A stretch of DNA of 64,000 nucleotides from Lachnospiraceae bacterium UBA7202 (GTDB lineage: Bacteria > Bacillota > Clostridia > Lachnospirales > Lachnospiraceae), in the NCBI GenBank assembly GCA_002490705.1, contig DKUO01000043.1, forward strand, positions 1 through 64,000. Reading direction: 5' to 3'. Positions 9,243-16,273 of the stretch are shown piece by piece. The translations under genes and the position numbers were made by a program. How positions within the stretch are numbered: the stretch's first letter is position 1; every line of letters begins with the position of its first letter. Under the pieces are notes generated by a model that saw nothing but the letters and a program-made list of their open reading frames with translations, searched no databases and was not told where the DNA came from.

Positions 9243-11595
9243 CCATCATTTCCTCCAAGCTGCATATCCCGTCCAGATAAACCGCAGCCGTCTCTCGAAC
9301 TGCATCCTCCAAAGCGGTGTTTTGCAGATAGGGCGTGCGCACCGTTTTCAAGGTATCACAAAGTTCTTCCGTTTCCTGTTTCGTCGGTACATACAGCGTA
9401 AGCACAATGAGCAGTCCGTCGTCTCCGGAAAATCCATGACTGCCATAGGGCTCTCCCGGCTTGCGCAGACCTTCCGGCACCTGACCACCCAGACTCTCCA
9501 GATACAGCGTCAGCCCCTCCTCATTGACCGGAAAGCCCACCGGATAGATCATGCTCTGCATCTCTTTCGACAGGATCATCTTCATAAAGTCTCCTGCAAG
9601 GTCAGACTTTTGAGAAGACGCATTGATTCCCATCAGGGTAACAGGCGTAAACGCATCTTTGACGCCGCCCGGAATCTGCTCCAGGCGATACTGTTCTTTT
9701 CCCTCCGCCTGTTTCACGGACTGCAAAAGCCCATAATTATACCCGTTTAACAGTTCACCCATGCTCATTTGCACGTTGCCGCCCACAATCTGGATTCCGC
9801 CGCCGCCCAGATCATTGTAAGCCGTGGCCTTATCATTGCTTGTCACCTGCATTTCCGTATAGCCCTTATATTTCATCAAAACCTGATTCGGCAGCCCCTC
9901 CATACAGGTGTCATAGATACGCTTCATCTGCGCGATATCATCGGAAATCTGCTCCCTATCCGGCTTTCCGTCCTCTCCGATCCACTTCGGTGCACAAACC
10001 GGAAACAGGGCGTCAAACAGCATATCCTTGCTGTACAGCTCCATCAGCTCCTCCCCCGGATGCTCTTTTCTCAATTTCTCAAACAAATCTGCCAAAGCGG
10101 AGAGATCCGACACTTCGGCCATATCATCCTGTTTTGCACAGTACATGGGAAGGGTAACCGCCGCCGGTATCATGGTGATCTTCCCGTCTTTCGTAAAGCT
10201 CTCTTTGATATTCGGCAAAAGGGGCTCCTCCGCCTCCATCTGTGCCAAATAGGGACTGATATCCATGAGTACGCCCTTTTCCTGATAGGAATCCAAGGGC
10301 AGGCCGTCTAGGATCAGCAGATCAGGCCCCTTGCCCGCCATGAGCTCCGTGTTTAATTTCTTGATCGCGTCTTCTCTGGTAACGCCGTCCTCCTCTCCCA
10401 TACCTACACGGTACTCCACATAGACGTCTGGATTTTTCTCCTGATAGCGCGTGATCGCCTGTCTGAGTATGTCGTTTTCCGTCAGACTGTAGGCGGAAAC
10501 CGTCTGGGACGGTGTGGAAGGCATATTCGGATCATAGGTAAAAGAAGCCAGTTTCCCTCTGGAAAACGCCGCCAAAAAGCCATCGTTTGCAGTCCGCATC
10601 ATGACAGACACCGGTTTGCTGGGATCGCTTAAGCTGCAAAGTCCGCCATTGATCACCTGCTCCATCACCGCGCCGCCGATCACATGCCGGTGCAGCCCTG
10701 CGGCTCCGGCCAGATAAATCCCGCCGTCCTCCGCCGGAAAAATAGTATAGGTGGAAGAAAAGACGCCGCTTTCTTTCTTATAATTCTGCGCCACAAAATC
10801 TGAAAATACCTCGTCCTCAATTTCCTCCCGGGTGTCCAGATCATACAGGAAGATACCGTCCTGCTCATTTTTGGCAGCCAGATAATGATCCCATACATAA
10901 AAAACATCGGGGTTGACATCGATCTGCATCACCAGCCTGCTTTCCCCCGTCTCCCGGTCTACCTCATAAACCTCCTCGCCGCCCGTGGCAAGATAAAGCT
11001 GCTCTCCGTCCTCCGAAAAACTCAGTTTGGAAATGTTTTCCATCTCCCCGCCCGGAACGGAAAACCGTTTTTCTTCCCCCTGCGGAGAAATCAGGCAGAG
11101 CCAAATCCCATTCTCTTCATCCTCTTCTCCTTCGGCCGTTACTTCCCCGTCCGCCTCCATGCTTTCCTCCTCCGTCTCCTCCTCATCGGATGGAAGAACA
11201 TAATCCTTACAAAGAAGGGCCACACTCCCGTCGGGAGCGCCCTTCATATCAATCACATATGCCTCCATCACCAGATCATACCAGCCGGGCAGGATGTCCG
11301 CCTCCCAGGTTGTGCCTCCGTCCTTGGAAACATACCGGCCCTCCGACCCGTTTTCCAAAAGTTCCAGCCGTCCGTCTGACAGCGCTGCCAGATCCGTCAC
11401 CTCACCGATATCCAGTGTCTGGGAGGATTCCATATACCGGCCCATGGCCGTGTCGCCGCTTTCCACCCCGTTTGCACCGTCCGTTTTCCCGTTCTGTCCC
11501 TTCCCGTCTGTCCCCGCAGGGCCGCCGCATCCCATCAGGGATACGGCCATCGCGCCTGCCAGACATACCGTCAGCCACCTGCCTGATCTGTTCAT
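9202..11595 (-). CDS. Two-part lipoprotein: Asp-box/propeller-like N-terminus plus ABC solute-binding domain
   Basis: A 797-residue secreted lipoprotein: signal peptide with lipobox LMGC (Cys about residue 24), a low-complexity acidic stretch, then a beta-rich region (about 60-370) with an Asp-box SKDGGTTW and other propeller-like strands. From about residue 390 follows a type-1 solute-binding domain (RQAITRYQEKNPDVYVEY, KKLNTELMAGKGPDLLILD). Ordinary solute-binding proteins are about 400-450 residues, so roughly half is extra. It is paralogous to the next gene upstream. The ATG at 11595 follows GGAGGT; an in-frame TTG at 11640 with its own GGAGGG would add 15 residues. Ligand unknown. Confidence 0.82.
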   Translation of the reverse strand: MNRSGRWLTVCLAGAMAVSLMGCGGPAGTDGKGQNGKTDGANGVESGDTAMGRYMESSQTLDIGEVTDLAALSDGRLELLENGSEGRYVSKDGGTTWEADILPGWYDLVMEAYVIDMKGAPDGSVALLCKDYVLPSDEEETEEESMEADGEVTAEGEEDEENGIWLCLISPQGEEKRFSVPGGEMENISKLSFSEDGEQLYLATGGEEVYEVDRETGESRLVMQIDVNPDVFYVWDHYLAAKNEQDGIFLYDLDTREEIEDEVFSDFVAQNYKKESGVFSSTYTIFPAEDGGIYLAGAAGLHRHVIGGAVMEQVINGGLCSLSDPSKPVSVMMRTANDGFLAAFSRGKLASFTYDPNMPSTPSQTVSAYSLTENDILRQAITRYQEKNPDVYVEYRVGMGEEDGVTREDAIKKLNTELMAGKGPDLLILDGLPLDSYQEKGVLMDISPYLAQMEAEEPLLPNIKESFTKDGKITMIPAAVTLPMYCAKQDDMAEVSDLSALADLFEKLRKEHPGEELMELYSKDMLFDALFPVCAPKWIGEDGKPDREQISDDIAQMKRIYDTCMEGLPNQVLMKYKGYTEMQVTSNDKATAYNDLGGGGIQIVGGNVQMSMGELLNGYNYGLLQSVKQAEGKEQYRLEQIPGGVKDAFTPVTLMGINASSQKSDLAGDFMKMILSKEMQSMIYPVGFPVNEEGLTLYLESLGGQVPEGLRKPGEPYGSHGFSGDDGLLIVLTLYVPTKQETEELCDTLKTVRTPYLQNTALEDAVRETAAVYLDGICSLEEMMDGIREKSAIIMAE

Positions 11596-11600
11596 GTTTA

Positions 11601-11648
11601 CCTCCATTTCGGAGGATTTTTTTATGCTTACGCAATTCAAAACCCTCC
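11601..11648 (-). promoter_or_regulatory. Possible ribosome-site-sequestering hairpin
   Basis: On the minus strand CCTCC (11611-11615), a 5-base loop and GGAGG (11601-11605) form a stem over the ribosome site of the 9202-11595 gene. A further GGAGG at 11644-11648 could compete for the same CCTCC. The pattern is clear in the sequence; a regulatory role is inferred. Confidence 0.35.
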
Positions 11649-11685
11649 TGTTGTAGTATAGTTTTTGACAAATTCCCCTAAAATT

Positions 11686-14160
11686 CTACTCTGCCGAATA
11701 AATTTCGACTTTTGCCATAATCTTCTGCACCGCCTCGTCAAGGGACAGATACCCGTCCAGATACTGCCCGCCGATGCTGATCACCGCATCTTCCACCACG
11801 GCGTCCGCCACATAGGGCGTATGCACCTTCTGGCAGTACTCATACAATGCCTGATACTCCTCCTTCGTGGGCATATAGATATTCATACTGAACTCCCTGC
11901 CGTCTCCTGTACTGCCGCCGACGCTGCTCGACACCTCGCCGTAGTCCGCATCCATGCCGCCATTCTGCATCACTTTCCACTGGGGAGAAAGCTGCTCCTC
12001 CAAAGCCTTCTGATTGGTCATGAAACCTTCAAAGAGAAGGCTCTGCACCTGCGTTCCCATGAGCACATCGAAGAACTGCTCCGCCTCCTTCTGATGCGCG
12101 GAAGATGCGTTCAACCCCACCAGAATGGAGGGAACAAAGACGCCCTCGCTCATCCCGTCAAAGAACTGAAACACCTCGTCGGAAAATCCATCCACATGAT
12201 ACATGGACATGACCCGCTGATAATCATAGGTATCGTACAACATCCCAGCCGCAAACATGCCGTCTCCCATCAGGAAATCGTAGGTCGATTGCCCCACAGC
12301 GCCCAGATGATGATAAAAATAACTTCTCTCCGCAGCGCTCTCTTTATAAGAGTTCTTCTCGTTGGCATACTGTTCTTTCAGATAATCGGGCAGTCCCTCG
12401 TTGGCGGCCTGATACATCCTCTGGGTATCAGACAGATATACCCTTAACTGCGCTTCGTCAATCTTCCCGGACGCATCCGCAAAGGCCGTGGCGCCCACCG
12501 GCAGGAACCGGCGCACGGTGGATTCTCCGGAAAAGAAATCGCAGATTCCCACATCGGGATTCTCTTCCCTGAGTCTTTCCATGGTATCCGCCAGAGACGT
12601 ATAATCCGTGACGCCCTCCACATCCGCCTGTCTGCCGCCCACCATAGGAAGGGAGAAGGACACCGGCATCAGATAGACGCCTCCGTTTTCCGTAAAGGAT
12701 TCTACGATATTGGGAAGCAGCGCCCCGTCTCCTGTAAGCCCGTCGATATGCGGCTTTAAGTCCATGAGAATCCCTTTTTCTATATAGGACTTTATGGGAA
12801 GTTCATCCAGAATGATCACATCCGGGCCCTTACCGGCCATCAGCTCCGTGTTCAGTTTCTTGATGGCATCCTCTCTGGACTGGCCGTCTGCACCGCCAAG
12901 CGCCACCTCATATTTCACAAAAGTGTCCGGATGCTCTGCCTGATACTGGGCGATGGCCTGCCGCACCGCATCCCACTCTTCCAGCGCATACACCGTCACC
13001 AGATCCTCCGGCACTGTTGGCACATCGGGATCGTAGGTATAGCGGATCAGCTGCCCGCCCGAAAAGAGCACCAGAAATTCATCCTGCGGGAGCGTGGTCA
13101 TACCCCTGAGATTCATGGCCGGATTGCTGAAACTGGAAAGCGATCCGTCGATGATCTGTTCCATAGCGCTGCCGCCGATCACATGGCGGTACACACCGCC
13201 CTTACCCGCTATATACACGACTTCTTCTTCCCCCGGGACTACATAGACCGTGAAGGACTCGTCCGCATAGTATTCACCCAGATAGTTTTCTTCCATGAAC
13301 TTTTTCAGCACGTCGTCTGCCACGACCTTTTCTTCCTTCATATCGTAGAAGGTGACGCCCTCATAGGCTGTCATGAGTATCATATAGTCGCCCTGAAACT
13401 GCACCAGATCCGGCTGAAACTCCAGCGTCATATAGTTGCTCAGAGAGCCGTCCGCAAGATTCAGCTCGTAGAGACAGCTTGCTCCCGACACCCTCACAAA
13501 CAACCGGTTCTCCGGGGAGACCCAAATATCCGATACAAGACCTTCGTCAGTCAATTCCTCAATCACCTGCGAACTGCCGTCCGGCCTTCCCACCAAAAGT
13601 CCTACATGAAACTCCCCCGTACCGTTCGTATTCGGCGAGGACAAAACATAGACCGCACCGTCCAGTCCCGCCCGCATCTGAAAGACATAATTGTCCTCCG
13701 TGAAGGCGTCCATATCGTCAATTCCCGGAATGGGTTTCGTCTCCCAGGTCTCCCCGCCGTCTGTGGAAATGATCTGTCCCACCTTCTCATCCAGCACCAA
13801 AATGCTGCCGTCGGCAAGCTGTGTCACGCCATAGTCTTTCGTCACATACTCGGAAAGATCGATGGGATTTTCCACGTACCGCCCCATGGCCTTTTCCCCA
13901 TTTTCTGACGCGTCACCCTTCTCGTCTGCCTCGCCCGTGCCTGTATTCGTATTTACTCTGTCCGTCTCCTCCGAGGCCGCGCCCTGCGTCCCCAGCGCGC
14001 CGGTCTGCCCATTCTTTCCGCAGCCGCCAAAGAGCCCCATGGCGAGCATAAGCCAGACCGCCAACATTCGCTTACTCCGCCGCTTCTGCCTGTTATTTCC
14101 GTTTTCGACTTCTCTTCTATGGATCTCTTTTTTATTACAACTCATCTTCCCTGTCACCAT
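11686..14160 (-). CDS. Two-part lipoprotein, paralogue of the preceding one (propeller-like plus solute-binding)
   Basis: An 824-residue lipoprotein of the same design as its downstream neighbour: basic N-terminal region, hydrophobic signal ending LFGGC, Asp-box STDGGETW, a beta-rich half, then a solute-binding half (KKLNTELMAGKGPDVIILD, AIAQYQAEHPDTFVKYEV). The two share near-identical blocks, which points to tandem duplication and divergence. The start is uncertain: ATG 14160 has a close AGGGAAAGG; ATG 14145 follows AGGGA; ATG 14067 has GGAG and would remove the basic leader. It begins 9 bp after the small lipoprotein gene, so it is in the same transcript. Confidence 0.8.
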   Translation of the reverse strand: MVTGKMSCNKKEIHRREVENGNNRQKRRSKRMLAVWLMLAMGLFGGCGKNGQTGALGTQGAASEETDRVNTNTGTGEADEKGDASENGEKAMGRYVENPIDLSEYVTKDYGVTQLADGSILVLDEKVGQIISTDGGETWETKPIPGIDDMDAFTEDNYVFQMRAGLDGAVYVLSSPNTNGTGEFHVGLLVGRPDGSSQVIEELTDEGLVSDIWVSPENRLFVRVSGASCLYELNLADGSLSNYMTLEFQPDLVQFQGDYMILMTAYEGVTFYDMKEEKVVADDVLKKFMEENYLGEYYADESFTVYVVPGEEEVVYIAGKGGVYRHVIGGSAMEQIIDGSLSSFSNPAMNLRGMTTLPQDEFLVLFSGGQLIRYTYDPDVPTVPEDLVTVYALEEWDAVRQAIAQYQAEHPDTFVKYEVALGGADGQSREDAIKKLNTELMAGKGPDVIILDELPIKSYIEKGILMDLKPHIDGLTGDGALLPNIVESFTENGGVYLMPVSFSLPMVGGRQADVEGVTDYTSLADTMERLREENPDVGICDFFSGESTVRRFLPVGATAFADASGKIDEAQLRVYLSDTQRMYQAANEGLPDYLKEQYANEKNSYKESAAERSYFYHHLGAVGQSTYDFLMGDGMFAAGMLYDTYDYQRVMSMYHVDGFSDEVFQFFDGMSEGVFVPSILVGLNASSAHQKEAEQFFDVLMGTQVQSLLFEGFMTNQKALEEQLSPQWKVMQNGGMDADYGEVSSSVGGSTGDGREFSMNIYMPTKEEYQALYEYCQKVHTPYVADAVVEDAVISIGGQYLDGYLSLDEAVQKIMAKVEIYSAE

Positions 14161-14169
14161 GCCTTTCCC

Positions 14170-14817
14170 TTATACAAATTCCATCATGACTATGCTATCC
14201 GCAAGGAAGCTTCCGTCGTCCTGCCAGTTTCCGTTTATGGTGACCGACATTCTCTCTTTTAAATCCGCAAACGTTCCCTCTCTTGTGGAGACATCCTCCG
14301 GGCTGACGCCGCCGTTTTTCACGGTCCGATACTCATAAACGCAGTTTTCCGCCACATGTACCGTGATCATATCTTCTTCTTTTTCATAACCCGGCGCCGC
14401 GGCGGTCGCGAAACTGGCGCCGTCCTCCGTCCAAGTCTCATGCTTGCAGATCACAAAGCTGTCTGCTGACAGACTCCGCACGTCCCCGTCTATTTCGGTA
14501 TTTCCGACGGACGGTGCGGCATTGTCTTCTCCCCCGCCGCCCTGTTCTTTGTCTGTCTGACCGGCGTTCTCCGGTGCATCGCTCCCGGCGTTCTCCTGAC
14601 CGGCATCCTCCGGCGCATCGCTCCCGGCATCCTCCTGCCCGGCCTTCTCCGGCGCGTCATTCCCAGTGTCCTCCTGCCCGTTTTCAATTGTCTCAATCTG
14701 TAGTCCTTCTTCCTCTTTTCCACAGCCGCCGAACAGCCCGGCCGCCACTATGAGCGCCGTCAAAACCGCCAGCGCCTTCGCTATCTTTCCTTTTTCATCA
14801 AATAAATACCGGTTCAT
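14170..14817 (-). CDS. Small lipoprotein with a 13-residue tandem repeat
   Basis: A 215-residue lipoprotein: signal peptide and lipobox LFGGC, then an acidic linker with three 13-residue repeats (pattern E-D/N-A-G-S-D-A-P-E-x-A-G-Q), then a beta-rich C-terminal domain of about 110 residues. That domain resembles the C-terminus of the neighbouring lipoprotein and, loosely, DUF5666-like small barrels. The ATG at 14817 follows GGGTGAG. Transcription starts from a promoter with a TTTAGAGA direct repeat at 14843-14876. It heads the operon that continues through both large lipoproteins, the permeases and the adaptor. Function unknown. Confidence 0.8.
   Translation of the reverse strand: MNRYLFDEKGKIAKALAVLTALIVAAGLFGGCGKEEEGLQIETIENGQEDTGNDAPEKAGQEDAGSDAPEDAGQENAGSDAPENAGQTDKEQGGGGEDNAAPSVGNTEIDGDVRSLSADSFVICKHETWTEDGASFATAAAPGYEKEEDMITVHVAENCVYEYRTVKNGGVSPEDVSTREGTFADLKERMSVTINGNWQDDGSFLADSIVMMEFV
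14557..14673 (-). repeat. Three 39-bp in-frame tandem repeats
   Basis: Three consecutive 39-bp units encode 13-residue blocks in the linker of the small lipoprotein (EDTGNDAPEKAGQ and two variants). Length-variable linkers of this type often arise by slipped-strand mispairing. Confidence 0.85.
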
Positions 14818-14842
14818 ACTCTCACCCTTCCCTATCTTATTT

Positions 14843-14876
14843 ATTATAGCAAGCCTTTCTCTAAACAATCTCTAAA
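14843..14876 (-). promoter_or_regulatory. Promoter with TTTAGAGA direct repeat (site A)
   Basis: The minus strand carries two perfect TTTAGAGA copies (14869-14876 and 14858-14865) 11 bp apart, then 9 bp, then TATAAT (14843-14848). The repeats take the place of the -35 region, as at PhoB/VanR-type activated promoters. The same arrangement occurs at 15493-15526 and 21829-21862. Confidence 0.75.
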
Positions 14877-14881
14877 AATCT

Positions 14882-15460
14882 TTACTCATACACTTCGATG
14901 ATCACTCTGGTTGCAACAAAAGTTTCTCCTTCAAAATTCCCTTCCACTTCCACGCCCTGTCCCTCTTCCAGATCAGAAAACGAGGCTTCCTGCATATCAA
15001 TCCCTGCACCGCCTCCCTGAATCATCCAGTGCTCCACCTTCGTATCCTCCGTGAATTTCACCGGAATTTTTTTCGCGTCCTCCACGTTTAACAGTGTAAC
15101 CATTCCGTCCTCATCTGGCACCGTAGTCTGGGCCAGAATCATGCCGTCCTCCTGCGGACTCTGCACTGTGCCGCCGAGGGACTCCGTTCCCTCCGCCCGG
15201 TTCAACTTCTGCCCGGCAGGTTCCGTTTCGTCCGCGTCCTGTTCCGTTTCCTCCTCTTCGGCATCCGGCTTCCGATCCTCCTCCTGCCCGTCCTCCTTTT
15301 CCGTGTCCTCCAGCGGATGAGCGTCCTGTTTTTCATCTGTCAGATCTAACTCCTTTACCTCCGTCTGCGGCTCATTTTTCACTGCGCTCGCACATCCTGC
15401 CATCATCATTCCCACACTCAGCGCCATTCCGATCACCGCTATCCTTCTTCTGTCTTTCAT
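14882..15460 (-). CDS. Small acidic lipoprotein
   Basis: A 192-residue lipoprotein with lipobox MMAGC (Cys about residue 23), a Glu/Asp-rich linker (about 30-85) and a C-terminal beta-rich domain. That domain (GGTVQSPQEDGMILAQTT, then EEGQGVEVEGNFEGE) looks like a DUF5666-type barrel and resembles its downstream neighbour. The ATG at 15460 follows GAAAGGAAGG. It has its own TTTAGAGA-repeat promoter. Being first in the cluster and controlled like the next gene suggests a shared envelope-stress or ligand-sensing role, but that is inference. Confidence 0.78.
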   Translation of the reverse strand: MKDRRRIAVIGMALSVGMMMAGCASAVKNEPQTEVKELDLTDEKQDAHPLEDTEKEDGQEEDRKPDAEEEETEQDADETEPAGQKLNRAEGTESLGGTVQSPQEDGMILAQTTVPDEDGMVTLLNVEDAKKIPVKFTEDTKVEHWMIQGGGAGIDMQEASFSDLEEGQGVEVEGNFEGETFVATRVIIEVYE

Positions 15461-15492
15461 CCTGCTGCCTTCCTTTCTTTTGTTTTAACAGA

Positions 15493-15526
15493 ATGATAAC
15501 AGCCCATCCTCTAAATTCTCTCTAAA
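15493..15526 (-). promoter_or_regulatory. Promoter with TTTAGAGA direct repeat (site B)
   Basis: Minus-strand repeats TTTAGAGA (15519-15526) and TTTAGAGG (15508-15515), 11 bp apart, then 9 bp and TATCAT (15493-15498). The geometry is identical to sites A and C. Confidence 0.72.
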
Positions 15527-15586
15527 AAATATAAAGATTTCCTTATGACATTTTTAAGAAGAATTATTATTTTTTCGTTATTTCCC

Positions 15587-15616
15587 TTGTCTCCATTCCT
15601 ATATCTTTGTTATAAT
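15587..15616 (+). promoter_or_regulatory. Promoter of the PBECR-like nuclease gene
   Basis: TTGTCT (15587-15592), 18-bp spacer, TATAAT (15611-15616), with an extended -10 TG at 15608-15609. It lies 59 bp before the ATG, in a strongly AT-rich intergenic region. Confidence 0.65.
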
Positions 15617-15674
15617 AAATTCAGAAAACAACGCAATTACGACCCGTCTTATAATCTTAAAAGGATATAAATCA

Positions 15675-16055
15675 ATGGTAGCAATTTCCCTTGGACACAT
15701 AAACACTTCCCTTTTAGAAAAAACATTTGGAAAAATAACGACAAGTGAAATTATTGTGACAGATGAACGCCTTGCACACATCAGAGAACGGCATCTAATC
15801 GATTTTAAGCTATTTGAAAAATATGCAGCAGAATGTGTAGAAAATCCTGATTATATCATAAAAGATAGCAAAAATCCGGATACTGTCTTTATGATCAAAA
15901 AATTGCCGGATACAAACTTAAACGTAGTATCAAAGCTGGCGTTAGATACCAAAATGAGCGGATTTAAAAATTCTGTCATGACCTTTTATCGTATCAGAGA
16001 ACGCAACCTCAAGAAGTTAATCGCCAAAAACGACTTACTTTACAAAAAAGAGTAA
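15675..16055 (+). CDS. Small PBECR-type (barnase/EndoU/colicin/RelE-like) nuclease-fold protein
   Basis: A 126-residue soluble protein, AT-rich compared with its neighbours, which suggests transfer. Features recall the PBECR families described from phage polyvalent proteins: TDERLAHIRERH in the first third, ENPDYIIKD in the middle, then NSVMTFYRIRERNLKKL near the C-terminus. In such folds the conserved His/Arg residues are the likely catalytic or RNA-contacting residues. The ATG is preceded by AAAAGGA. The gene stands alone with its own promoter; no antitoxin protein is encoded next to it, but a structured RNA gene begins right after it. It may be a toxin; a domesticated phage gene is the alternative. 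Nuclease activity is inferred from the fold only. Confidence 0.65.
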   Translation: MVAISLGHINTSLLEKTFGKITTSEIIVTDERLAHIRERHLIDFKLFEKYAAECVENPDYIIKDSKNPDTVFMIKKLPDTNLNVVSKLALDTKMSGFKNSVMTFYRIRERNLKKLIAKNDLLYKKE

Positions 16056-16067
16056 TTAGACTATAAT
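16039..16067 (+). promoter_or_regulatory. Promoter for the small RNA unit
   Basis: TTTACA (16039-16044), 17-bp spacer, TATAAT (16062-16067), overlapping the last codons of the nuclease-fold gene. The expected start near 16074 is just before the long stem of the structured RNA. Confidence 0.6.
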
Positions 16068-16073
16068 TTGAAT

Positions 16074-16215
16074 ATCATATAAATAAGAACAGGATATTTG
16101 AGGTAGAGATTGTGCTGCTACGCACCCTATGGGTCAAAAGAGATGTGGGACAGGGCACCCCCACCAAATATCCTTTTCTTGCAATTATAACCACTGAATG
16201 ATCGGTGGTTTTTTT
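16074..16215 (+). ncRNA. Candidate structured small RNA of unknown class
   Basis: About 140 nt bounded by its own promoter and an intrinsic terminator. A closing stem pairs AGGATATTTG (16091-16100) with CAAATATCCT (16165-16174), extended after a 2x2 internal loop by AAGA / TCTT (16085-16088, 16177-16180). Inside are short alternative helices such as GTGC/GCAC, ACCC-TAT-GGGT and GTGGG/CCCAC, giving a multibranch fold. There is no open reading frame of note. It matches no riboswitch, SRP, 6S or tmRNA pattern I can recall. The GC-rich core also resembles dispersed palindromic elements of Clostridia, so a REP-like repeat is the main alternative. Confidence 0.55.
16189..16215 (+). terminator. Intrinsic terminator of the small RNA
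   Basis: AACCACTGA / TCGGTGGTT stem (16189-16197, 16202-16210) with a 4-base loop and a T7 run ending at 16215. Confidence 0.85.
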
Positions 16216-16224
16216 ATAAAAAAA

Positions 16225-16255
16225 GGACGCTCTGACATTTACCGCCAAAGCGCCC
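16225..16255 (-). terminator. Intrinsic terminator downstream of the hybrid kinases
   Basis: On the minus strand a 9-bp stem with two G-U pairs (arms 16247-16255 and 16225-16233) is followed by a T-rich run (16216-16224). It lies just after the stop of the 1138-residue kinase. Confidence 0.7.
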
Positions 16256-16273
16256 GCTTTCTTTTTCCGTCTT

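Noticed and set aside
16091..16174. Retron msr or riboswitch reading of the structured RNA
   Set aside because: There is no reverse transcriptase gene nearby, and no known riboswitch core motif. The RNA ends in its own terminator and is not a leader of the opposite-strand kinase.
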